Origin: Symbiodinium natans
Lineage: Eukaryota > Sar > Dinophyceae > Suessiales > Symbiodiniaceae
Direction of reading: 5' to 3'
Assembly: GCA_905221605.1 (NCBI GenBank)
Contig: CAJNDS010000916.1
Location: forward strand, 1-51,830
Length of the DNA stretch: 51,830 nucleotides
This document shows, piece by piece, positions 28,475-36,287 of the stretch (positions are counted from its first letter, which is position 1; every line of letters begins with the position of its first letter). The notes under the pieces were generated by a model. It was not told the DNA's origin. It made no database searches and was given only the letters and a program-made list of their open reading frames with translations. The position numbers and the translations under genes are program-made.

Positions 28475-28642
28475 GAACCTTGGAGACCAAGTGAGCCTTA
28501 AAGTTAAGTTCATATAACCGTGTATACTACTGTACATATTTATTTACATATATGTATATACATTATAGTTTATATAATCCTATTAAGGTAACATATTGAC
28601 CCATGAAATCCTGTTAAAGGGTGCCTGCGCTCCCCAAGGAAG
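28475..28642 (+). mobile_element. introner 6 in copy 1 (TSD GAAC/GAAG, GA-AG)
   Basis: GAAC at 28475-28478 and GAAG at 28639-28642 (three of four matching). Insert ends CTTGGAGA and GCTCCCCAAG. AT-rich interior. Splicing 28475-28638 restores FQKISPHVHLSGI, matching FQRVSPHVQLSGI of intron-free copy 2. Confidence 0.82.
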
Positions 28643-28765
28643 ATCTCCCCTCATGTCCACCTCTCCGGCATCGCCATTGCGAAGGTGGGATCCCCGACGC
28701 GGATTTCGAAGCCAGCAGACCCACCCTCCCAGGGCATGTTCGCATGGTTCAAGAGCCTCGGATGG
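28639..28765 (+). CDS. LamG gene copy 1, exon 9 (3' part)
   Basis: ISPHVHLSGIAIAKVGSPTR, then ISKPADPPSQGMFAWFKSLG. Related exon at 21963. The 3' edge is disrupted by a telomeric insertion that duplicates its last 23 bases, so the true end of the coding region is unclear. Confidence 0.75.
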
Positions 28766-28853
28766 GGTTTAGGGTTTAGGGTTTAGGGTTTAGGGCTTAG
28801 GGTTTAGGGTTTAGGGTTTAGGGTTTAGGGTTTGCATGGTTCAAGAGCTTCGG
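28739..28853. repeat. telomeric insert between 23-bp near-identical repeats in coding sequence
   Basis: TTCGCATGGTTCAAGAGCCT(CGG) at 28739-28761 and TTTGCATGGTTCAAGAGCTT(CGG) at 28831-28853 flank a TTTAGGG array. Two mismatches in 23. A coding segment has been duplicated on both sides of the telomeric tract. Confidence 0.85.
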
Positions 28854-28857
28854 CCGT

Positions 28858-29125
28858 CTTGGTGGCCCAGTGGTGCCCCATGTGCCCTTTTTTGTGGGTT
28901 GAAGGTTCCCTTTGTAAAGTAGCCAACCCACAGCAGGGTAACAATACAAGCAAATAAATTAGATCAATTATACATATATGTATCTATATATGTATGGTTC
29001 CCAAAGAGCCCAACATCCCTTAATTAGGGATATCTTGCTTAATTTATATAGGGATCCTTAACATGATTTAAGGTATATTCCTTAGTTAAGAGGTATTGGA
29101 CTCTTAGGGTTCCTGGGCTACCAAG
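28858..29125. mobile_element. family J element with a family B element nested inside
   Basis: Ends CTTGGTGGCCCAG and CTGGGCTACCAAG. At 29001-29108 a family B element (CCAAAGAGCCCAAC ... GGACTCTTAGG) is inserted with GTTC duplicated at 28997-29000 and 29109-29112. J is therefore older than this B insertion. Confidence 0.85.
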
Positions 29126-29228
29126 ATGTGACTGAGCATAGGCTGTACGCCGACGTGCTCATGCAATTGCTATTGGCAGCATCATGTTGAAGCAAATTTC
29201 CCGGGGGCAGAATGAGAGTCGTGTTCCC

Positions 29229-29354
29229 CTAAACCCTAAACCCTAAACCCCAAACCCTAAACCCTAAACCCCAAACCCTAAACCCTAAACCCTAAACCCT
29301 AAACCCTAAACCCTAAACCCTAAACCCTAAACCTAAACCCCAAACCCTAAACCA
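29229..29354. repeat. telomeric block (CCCTAAA)n
   Basis: Marks the 5' side of copy 2, in the same position and orientation as the block at 24846 before copy 1. Confidence 0.92.
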
Positions 29355-29356
29355 AG

Positions 29357-29449
29357 AAGGAGCGAGCATGCCGGAACCGTGTGGCCCAGCTCCGTGGGTG
29401 GCTTCGAGGGCCGAAGCAGCCGAAACTCCGTATTCCGAACGGTTTCTAG
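29357..29449 (+). CDS. LamG gene copy 2, exon 1 (as recognised)
   Basis: Homologue of 25020-25107, reading ERACRNRVAQLRGWLRGPKQ. A TTC TAG at the extreme 3' end would be a stop unless the exon ends earlier; the following GTAGGC is a usable donor. Confidence 0.58.
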   Translation, partial: KERACRNRVAQLRGWLRGPKQPKLRIPNGF

Positions 29450-29551
29450 GTAGGCCCTGCTTGGGACATGTTCCGTTTTTCCCTTTCTTGGGTTTAGGGT
29501 TTAGGGTTTAGGGTTTAGGGTTTAGGGTTTAGGAACGAGGATCATGTGGCC
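29450..29551 (+). mobile_element. family E intron with TTTAGGG expansion (copy 2)
   Basis: GTAGGCCCTGCTTGGGACAT, TTCTTGGGTTTA then about eight TTTAGGG units, then AACGAGGATCATGTG. Same position as the intron at 25246 in copy 1, but with a different array length and no GCTTAGGG block. Confidence 0.75.
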
Positions 29552-29641
29552 GTAAGCCGAGGTTTCGGCGGGCTACGGGGCCGACCGTCCCGTCACCAGC
29601 ATTGAGGGAACTGCTTCGTCCGGTGACTCAGAGTTCCAATG
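29552..29641 (+). CDS. LamG gene copy 2, exon 2
   Basis: AEVSAGYGADRPVTSIEGTA, then SSGDSEF. Aligned with 25487-25590. The next coding part is almost 10 kb downstream because of the microsatellite and retroelement. Confidence 0.58.
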
Positions 29642-29656
29642 GACCCTTTTTTTGTT

Positions 29657-29757
29657 TAGGGTTTAGGGTTTAGGGTTTAGGGTTTAGGGTTTAGGGTTTA
29701 GGGTTTAGGGTTTAGGGTTTAGGGTTTAGGGTTTAGGGTTTAGGGTTTAGGGTTTAG
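29657..29757. repeat. telomeric block (TTTAGGG)n
   Basis: Near-perfect array of about fourteen units at the 5' edge of the long copy 2 intron. 29758-29945 is unique sequence without a recognised feature. Confidence 0.93.
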
Positions 29758-29945
29758 CATCACTCATCAACCGTTTGTCTTAAGAGACCTGCCACGCAAT
29801 GCGTGTGTGCGCCAGGGCGCACGCTCTGCTTGAACTTAGCCACCGTGAACCCTGAACCCTAAACCCTGGACCCTTCAAGCGCTTGAAACGACGGACAAAG
29901 CAATTCATGGTTGGATAGCTTCCTGTGAGTGCGAGTCTTTTTGAG

Positions 29946-30500
29946 CATGTGCGTCTGTGTGTGTGTGTGTGTGTGTATCTGTGTCTGTGTCTGTGTCTGT
30001 GTCTGTGTCTGTGTGTCTGTGTCTGTGTCTGTGTGTCTGTGTCTGTGTCTGTGTGTGTGTGTGGTGTGTGTGGTGTGTGTGTGTGTGTGTGTGTGTGTCT
30101 GTGTGTGTGTCTGTGTGTGTGTGTGTGTGTCTGTGTGTGTGTCTGTGTGTGTGTGTGTGTCTGTGTGTGTGTGTGTCTGTGTGTGTGTGTGTGTCTGTGT
30201 GTGTGTGTGTCTGTGTGTCTGTGTGTCTGTGTGTCTGTGTGTCTGTGTGTCTGTGTGTCTGTGTGTCTGTGTGTCTGTGTGTCTGTGTGTCTGTGTGTGT
30301 GTCTGTGTGTGTCCGTGTGTGTGTGTCGGTGTGTGTGTGTCTGTGTGTGTGTCTGTGTGTCTGTGTGTCTGTGTGTCTGTGTGTCTGTGTGTCTGTGTGT
30401 CTGTGTGTGTGTGTGTGTCTGTGTCTGTGTGTGTGTGTGTCTGTGTCTGTGTCTGTGTCTGTGTCTGTGTCTGTGTCTGTGTCTCTGTGTGTGTGTGTGG
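29946..30500. repeat. (TG)n / (TCTGTG)n microsatellite
   Basis: About 550 bp of TGTGTG and TCTGTG on the plus strand, directly abutting the left terminal repeat of the retroelement. Open frames of Cys-Val or Thr-His repeats are composition artefacts. Confidence 0.97.
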
Positions 30501-30773
30501 ACCATCTGTATCTAAGATGTGAAGTTATGGCTGAACACTCATTGATCCCCCTGAAAGCTGTGCATTGATTCGTCGCACTGAAGTGATCTGATTTATCTGA
30601 TTCCCCAAAAGAAAGCCGAGATGTTATGTCAAGCAGGGGGGTGCTGGAGAGATTTGCAGTCAGCACCCAATGAAGACGCTGCATATCTCTTGTGATACCA
30701 TTGCAGACGTGCAATGGCGTACCTGCGAACTTCGAGGAATTTTCCCAACCAGCTTCGACTGGGTATGTGTGTG
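30491..30773 (+). repeat. left terminal direct repeat (pseudo-LTR)
   Basis: Begins GTGTGTGTGGACCATCTG and ends CAGCTTCGACTGGGTATGTG. Matches 38836-39118 at an offset of 8345 bp with no difference noticed by eye. No canonical hammerhead core (CTGATGA with GAAA) was seen. Confidence 0.93.
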
Positions 30774-31142
30774 ATTCCCGACAGTAATTCTGCCAAAGCG
30801 CTGTCGGACTCACGGCCTGCGTGAGAGAATTCAAGCTCTGAATGCATGCTGAAGCAGATTTCCAGGGCTCAAGACCTCCCAGATACGAAAAGACCTTCAG
30901 CCTCAGACCATCCTCTAGAGTTTTGACATATGACGTACCCAATTTGAAGATGATGTCATCACATTGAGATTAGTCGAACAGCTTACATGACTTTATCTTG
31001 AGCGTCCTTCTGAATGCACCCTGAGTCGCAGGACGACATTGAACGACATCACATCCCTCTGAATACAACCTAAGTCACTGGACGGTATACTGTAATATCA
31101 TGCCGTGAGTTCACCCAAATTAGTACGTACACATTTGCAGCA
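30774..31142 (+). other. 5' non-coding leader of the retroelement
   Basis: About 370 bp without an ORF on the element strand. Contains CTGAATGCACCCTGAGTCGC and TCTGAATACAACCTAAGTCA, similar to short repeats in the 3' region (about 38590-38640, GAATTCACCCTGAGCTT). Confidence 0.6.
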
Positions 31143-32453
31143 ATGGACTGTCGTTTACACATTCATGTGCACCTATCTGGACGACATCGATCCAGAAGCA
31201 GGCACCGCAGAAGAGACTGCACAAGACATCGTACAAGAAGACGCAGAACTTCGTCATCCAGTAGCTCCAGTTCTAGCCCTAAACGAACGGCCAATGTTCT
31301 TGATGCATTCTCAATGGGTATGCCTCCTGGTACTTGGAACCGCCCGGGCACTTGGAACAATCCTATGGCAAGCAGTTCTTCGTCGTATCCTGTCAGACAA
31401 GAATACCCAATTAACATGGTACCTGGCAGATTTCCCAATAGTCTCGCTGCGATACAAGACAATCCTCCGGCACCCGTACGACCATCAGTACCTTTGAGTA
31501 CGCAAAGGCCGACGCTGACGTCAGATTTTTCCCACCCAGATGCTTTTAGCATAGTGCAACTGGTGCAAAATCGTATTCCTTTTCCTGGAGATACCTCAGC
31601 AATAGGCCAGTACACGGACATGTTCTATGAGATCAACCAAGCACAACAATGGCCTGTAGAGCGTCCTGCACCTTTGATGGGCACGATTCCTACCAAGCCG
31701 ACGTCATCCATTTGGGTTTCTGTTCCTTTCGACCAGGTTAAGACCATTGTCCTGCGCAGAAAGTGGATTGAGCCGCTTTATCGACTGGTCAATGACGTTA
31801 CGTTGGAGAATTTCAGAGTTCAGCGGGACTGTCTCTTTCATCTGTTGCAACAAAACGGCCCGATTACCAAGATGAATCAGCAGACTTTGGCAGTGTTCCT
31901 CAACGCAGTCATTGTCAATAGATTGCAGATCTACGACTTTGTAGATCATGCTCGATGCTTTCATGTGAATGGTGTCAACATGTGGTTCCTGAGAACAAAG
32001 AATTTTCCAGGCCCGCTAGAAGAAGCATTGACTGGTCACAATTATGCCTGGTGCCATGTTTGCGGATTGGATACCGTTCTAGGTGTTCTTCGTTGCGGTG
32101 TGGTACTCCCCACCACTAGTGATGGCATACAGCTGGATCCTAACCTGCCTTTGACTGGTTTCTTTGGCCGTGGGCAACAATGCGATGGCGACCCTTGGCA
32201 ATGTGCAACTCAACTAGCAATCAAATGTCATGCTCATCCCAAAAACGCCTATGGGATTTCAGTTGGTGGGATTTTGAGAGGGAACCACGTGCTTCCCGAT
32301 AGATCCAGTACCTGGCTTGAGGAATTCATTTGCACTAGGTCCGGCATCGTTAAATCCAAATCAACAGATCGTCGATGGTGTTTCAGATGCGACTTAGCGT
32401 CCATCCAGTTCATTTGTCTCACCCACAAAGCAGATGACAGCAGCTCGATGTGA
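31143..32453 (+). CDS. retroelement ORF1, unknown (possible ADP-ribosyltransferase-like C-terminus)
   Basis: 436 codons from ATG. Residues about 10-55 are Arg- then Ser-rich (nucleic-acid-binding or nuclear type). The centre is a folded-looking segment (WIEPLYRLVNDVTLENFRVQ, HVNGVNMWFLR). The C-terminal third has CHVCGLDTVLGVLRCGVVLP followed by GFFGRGQ, AYGISVGGILRG and later WCFRCD; this order recalls the H-G-T...ILR-G...GxG pattern of PARP/ART folds, but catalytic residues are not all visible. Alternative: an element-specific ORF1 with no known relative. Confidence 0.7.
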   Translation: MDCRLHIHVHLSGRHRSRSRHRRRDCTRHRTRRRRTSSSSSSSSSPKRTANVLDAFSMGMPPGTWNRPGTWNNPMASSSSSYPVRQEYPINMVPGRFPNSLAAIQDNPPAPVRPSVPLSTQRPTLTSDFSHPDAFSIVQLVQNRIPFPGDTSAIGQYTDMFYEINQAQQWPVERPAPLMGTIPTKPTSSIWVSVPFDQVKTIVLRRKWIEPLYRLVNDVTLENFRVQRDCLFHLLQQNGPITKMNQQTLAVFLNAVIVNRLQIYDFVDHARCFHVNGVNMWFLRTKNFPGPLEEALTGHNYAWCHVCGLDTVLGVLRCGVVLPTTSDGIQLDPNLPLTGFFGRGQQCDGDPWQCATQLAIKCHAHPKNAYGISVGGILRGNHVLPDRSSTWLEEFICTRSGIVKSKSTDRRWCFRCDLASIQFICLTHKADDSSSM

Positions 32454-32596
32454 AATTGACCTATTCACCATATCTGTTTCTGCACTCACCGACAGTGACT
32501 AATTCTATGTAGTGCTTACAAATTTCGTTCTACGTTTAGGCCTCTTCTTATTCGGTTTACATTTAGACCCCGCCACGCGCTCTACCGTGGAAGAGA

Positions 32597-32920
32597 ATGA
32601 TGAAGTCACTGAAGTCAGCAAAGAAGACATGTAGCGTCAACTTATTGAAGAGTCTCATAGCAAGCTTCTATTCCCAAAAGCTAGGCGACGTTCTGCAGGG
32701 GCCCCATGTTTTTTTCCAGCAAGAACCGATTGAGCAGAAGTCCTCGATCAAAGTATCTCCACAGTCTAGTTCGAGGAGCAGTTCTCATCCTCACAAAACA
32801 ACAGCACCTGCCCCAAAGCAAGTGACTAGGCCTCCATGTCTCACCCCTTCTGCTGCAACAGTAAAGCGTCGCCGCGCGCTAGATCCTCAGAAAACCAGTT
32901 GTAGAGCGGCTGAAGGTTGA
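32597..32920 (+). CDS. small retroelement ORF, basic, Ser-rich
   Basis: 107 codons from ATGATG: Lys/Ser-rich with SSSRSSSHPHKTT, a nucleic-acid-binding-like composition. Could be a remnant of a larger ORF or a spliced exon. No family recognised. Confidence 0.42.
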   Translation: MMKSLKSAKKTCSVNLLKSLIASFYSQKLGDVLQGPHVFFQQEPIEQKSSIKVSPQSSSRSSSHPHKTTAPAPKQVTRPPCLTPSAATVKRRRALDPQKTSCRAAEG

Positions 32921-32947
32921 GACTCCTTCTTGTGTAAACAGCAAAGG

Positions 32948-32981
32948 AAAGAAAACGATGCGCGCCCGCATCGTTTTCTTT
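32948..32981 (+). promoter_or_regulatory. perfect 15-bp stem hairpin
   Basis: AAAGAAAACGATGCG, loop CGCC, CGCATCGTTTTCTTT. It sits between the small ORF and the gag-like frame and would form in both RNA and DNA. Could be an RNA structural signal or processing site; function not known. Confidence 0.8.
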
Positions 32982-33104
32982 CTTTTGTTGCTTCTGTTAT
33001 GGCTTGCGGTGACCGTCATAGAGTCATAGACCCCGGGAGTACCCAACTTTCACCTCCGTGTGTTTTGATATCTAAATAGCAGCCATGCGCACTCTTGAAG
33101 CAGT

Positions 33105-34264
33105 TTGGTTCCAGCCGCATTTTTCCAACCTAGCCTCATCATGTCGTGGAAATCTTGGGACCAATGGCAGCCTTCTCGAGATTGGGATCGTTCGCAATGG
33201 CAATCAGGGGGTTGGAACATGCAAGATAGTTCGTGGAGTTCGACCCCAACTAAGTCCAATGTCCATCGTGAGCCTGGTCGAGACTTCAGTTCCCCTACAG
33301 GCTTCCCAGTGATTCATGGGCTACCTGATGACTTCAAGAGTACCAAAACTCATCTTGACAGTCGGGAAGTGTTTGGTAAGACCATGTTACGCCGAATTGC
33401 TCCAACGTCTTGGTCTACCAAATACCAGTTGGCCGGAAAAAAGAGATGGACAGCATTCGACTTGTAGATCTGCTTTGGCGAGGTTGGAACAACTATCACT
33501 TGAGAGCGCTTTCGCATGGCCAGTATGTTTCACTCGTTGTTGCGCGAAAGGTCAACGAAAGTGTTTTTTCGTCTAGCATTCTCACCCATTTGCGAGAGAA
33601 TAAGTGGGACATAGATGAGTTGGCCACTCAGTTTGCTCGTTTGCACCCTGAAGCTTGCCCCAATGCTTCCTCAAACTCTGATGAGCACAAAGCCATCAAG
33701 GCCCAAGCGTTAGCCAAGTTTCTTGTGCAGCAGCTCCAACAATTTGTTGTCTCTTCAAACAGTCAGCCCAGCGATCTTCAGAAGATTGCCCAACTGGAAG
33801 AACAGCTCCAGATGGAGAAAGCTAAGAACGCCAAGCGAGGTTTGGAAGAGCCCGAACCATCTCCTTCCGAGAAGCGTGTCCGTTTGAAGCAGAAGACCGC
33901 TTTGCCAATTGTTTCTTCGTCAGCTCCACAATTTGATCCTGCAGTCATTGCTCGACAAGCTGTTGACCCTTCCAACATCCCCAAAGATCGTGTTTTTGCC
34001 CAGGCCAGCCTTTCCTCAGTTACCAAGACAGCCATTGAAAAATGGCTCAAGAGCCTCAAAGGCAAAGACAAAGGCAAGGCCGAACAGTTGGATGCCGCGA
34101 TTTCGTTTGCAGACAAGATCAGCAACACGATTGATGCTGCTACGTTTCAAGCACTTCGTGACAAGTGTGCTCAGTTGGGACTGCCTGTCAGTCTCGCTGT
34201 AAAGATCAAAGCGCCTGAGCTCATTCGCATCTTGACAGCTGCGACTTTCGTAGCAGAGATCTGA
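33105..34264 (+). CDS. gag-like frame with a -1 shift at A AAA AAG
   Basis: The first frame (33105-33467) is Trp/Ser-rich (SWKSWDQWQPSRDWDRSQWQ) and ends at TAG. The second frame, -1 relative, continues with RLVDLLWRGWNNYHLRALSH and runs to TGA at 34262. They join naturally at 33437-33443, an AAAAAAG heptamer phased X XXY YYZ. The second part has a coiled-coil-like, Glu/Lys-rich segment (LQKIAQLEEQLQMEKAKNAK), a basic motif EKRVRLKQK and a C-terminal helical segment. Either programmed frameshifting or a single-base indel. Confidence 0.68.
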
Positions 34265-35029
34265 CTAGGCGTCATTTCGTGCCAAGAGTCCTGCGACTGG
34301 AACATTTTGAGACTTCTCCTTTCGGCCTTAGCCGTTATTCATGCTTGCTGTTTCCATTCTGATGAGCTTATAGGATTCAGATTTTGTACTCGTGTTCTAC
34401 AAGTCTTCTTGTGTGCAACGGCACTACATTCGCATCCTGGAGTTTCGTGCACCATTCGCACCTGGAGAAGAAGGACCAGTCATTTTGTTGGTAAGACCTT
34501 GGTACAGATTGCAGACATGATGTCAACTCCATGTTCCACCTACGTAGTGGTTCTACCTGCACTTCAGCGCAGACAGTGGACAAAAACCGGAAGCCTGCTT
34601 GATGCGAAGAAGTTTTATGTGGGATCCACCACTAAAACAGTTCATCAACGACATGATGCTCGTATTCGCAAGCTCCGACTTCTACAACAAGGACAGTTTA
34701 CTAACACGGAAATCATGGTTCATTACTTTCACAACCATGCCGACCTGTTTGACACCGTCATCTTGCCGCTAGGAACATTTCCTGACAAAGTATCTGTTCG
34801 GGCTGCTGAATGTACTCTCATACATTCCTGGAAACCTGGCCTTAACATGCCTTGGTTGCTAATCTCAACCCAACCTCTTCAACCCGTACGTCGCAGCAGA
34901 CCTTGTCCAATAGTCAATACAGTTGTCCTGGAAAACGCTTATGGAGGAAGGCACGCAGACGACTTCGCACATTGGGTATTCTTGAGACCGGCTGCCTCCG
35001 CAGCTGCGGTGTTTTTGAAAAAGAATTAA
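34265..35029 (+). CDS. GIY-YIG endonuclease region of the Penelope-like element
   Basis: Same frame as the gag-like segment, separated from it only by the TGA at 34262-34264; the first ATGs in frame are at 34517 and 34520. Nuclease motifs in order: TYVVVLPAL (GIY position), KKFYVGSTTKT (YIG), HQRHDARIRK (catalytic Arg region), AAECTLIHSW (catalytic Glu, codon 34808-34810) and PGLNMPW. No Cys pair lies between the first two motifs, so the CCHH finger of canonical Penelope nucleases is absent. The frame ends at a TAA created at the edge of a nested element. Confidence 0.8.
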   Translation, partial: LGVISCQESCDWNILRLLLSALAVIHACCFHSDELIGFRFCTRVLQVFLCATALHSHPGVSCTIRTWRRRTSHFVGKTLVQIADMMSTPCSTYVVVLPALQRRQWTKTGSLLDAKKFYVGSTTKTVHQRHDARIRKLRLLQQGQFTNTEIMVHYFHNHADLFDTVILPLGTFPDKVSVRAAECTLIHSWKPGLNMPWLLISTQPLQPVRRSRPCPIVNTVVLENAYGGRHADDFAHWVFLRPAASAAAVFLKKN

Positions 35030-36287
35030 TTTATGATTTTTTATGAAATCATGGGTTTAGGAATTTACGAATCTGGAAACGAGGCTTTTGGATTTTATGA
35101 TTTTTTTATGTTTTTTTTTCGATGGATTTTGGCCAGTCTTAGTATTTGTTTACCCCTTGGGGCGCAGCTCGAACTGAGCTAAACCAGGTGTCTTCCCAAA
35201 TTGCCGGCCCTGCTGTGCATGCAGTGTCAAGATAGATATGCCATGTCAGCGCGAACCCATTGGTGTGGCAAGCGCCGGAACCACCATCGGTAAAGGGGCC
35301 AGGCTCCATTAATCTCGTGGGTCGAGTCCAGGGCCATGTTCGGGTCATCGGAGGCTCCTCGTTCGCCTGACGAAAGGCCCAGGCCCCACGTCGCGCCAGG
35401 CTCGCAGCCTCCATAAAAAAATCATAAATTTTTAAGGCCATGCTTTTGGCTTCGTAAATATTTTGTAAATATTTCGTAAATGAAATCAATCAAAAACATG
35501 GAGTCAGAGATCGAAGCAATGGGTGGGCTGGAGGATGGACACCAAAATCGTAAAAAAATCGAAAACACATGGGTTTTTTCGATTTTTTTACGAATGCCGG
35601 GGAAATGGTCGCATTTTGGGCATGGAGCCCCAAATCGTAAAAAATTCGTAAAATCCCATGTGTTTTTCGATTTTTTTACGGTTTTGGTGTTGTAGAGTCG
35701 GTGTGGTGTCAGAATTTTGGGCATGCGGGCCCCAAATCGCAAAAAAATCGAAAATCCCAAGGCGTTTTTCGATTTTTTTACGAATGCAGCCCAAATACAA
35801 TGAATGAAAATTTTATGGTTTTGGGTCTTGGGCGGGGCTTGCGAAATCGACGGCCTGGCAGTCCAGGGACTTGCCAGGCCGACTGCTTGAGGCGAGGCTG
35901 GTGGTTCCAGGGTTTGCCACACCAATGGGTTCGTGCTGACCTGGCAGCCTTGAAGGTTGTCAGGCAGTCTGCTTTTGTTTAGCAACTGAGCAGCAGGAGT
36001 CTGCGTACATGATGCGAATGTAGAATCTTTTCTATATACATATATATAGTGGGACCAGAATCTTTAAACAGGAGCCATGTGCACACATCCAAGTTGGCGC
36101 CGAATATTCTGAACATAAGAACTTGCTGCAGGGTGTGGTACTTGCCACGAAACAGAAATAAAACAGCATGATTTGTTTGACCATATCATCGTACTAATTC
36201 AACATGTTTTTTTGCCATATTTTTTTCATAAATTTTTCATAAATCCGAAATATTGAAAATCATAAAAAAATCATAAATTAATTAATT
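35024..36287. mobile_element. nested inverted-repeat element splitting nuclease and RT frames
   Basis: Ends AATTAATTTATGATTTTTTA and AATCATAAATTAATTAATT are inverted; AATT may be the duplicated target. Inside, a second inverted pair (GCGAACCCATTGGTGTGGCA near 35259 and TGCCACACCAATGGGTTCGT near 35916) and three palindromic segments with CGTAAAAAAATCGAAAA and its complement lie at 35540-35785. No transposase seen. The RT frame is open right up to its right end. Confidence 0.75.

Noticed and set aside
29780-30568. Long Thr-His or Cys-Val repeat ORFs at both TG tracts
   Set aside because: All frames of a (TG)n/(TCTGTG)n microsatellite are open; the minus-strand ORFs that extend into the terminal repeat are by-products.
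30491-30773. Hammerhead ribozyme in the terminal repeat
   Set aside because: No CTGATGA...GAAA core was seen on either strand. Absence fits N-terminal EN+ Penelope-like elements, but structure software was not run.
35422-35985. Minus-strand 187-codon ORF between nuclease and RT
   Set aside because: It lies entirely in a nested palindromic element and repeats KKIEK/FSIFLRF-type peptides from the inverted units.
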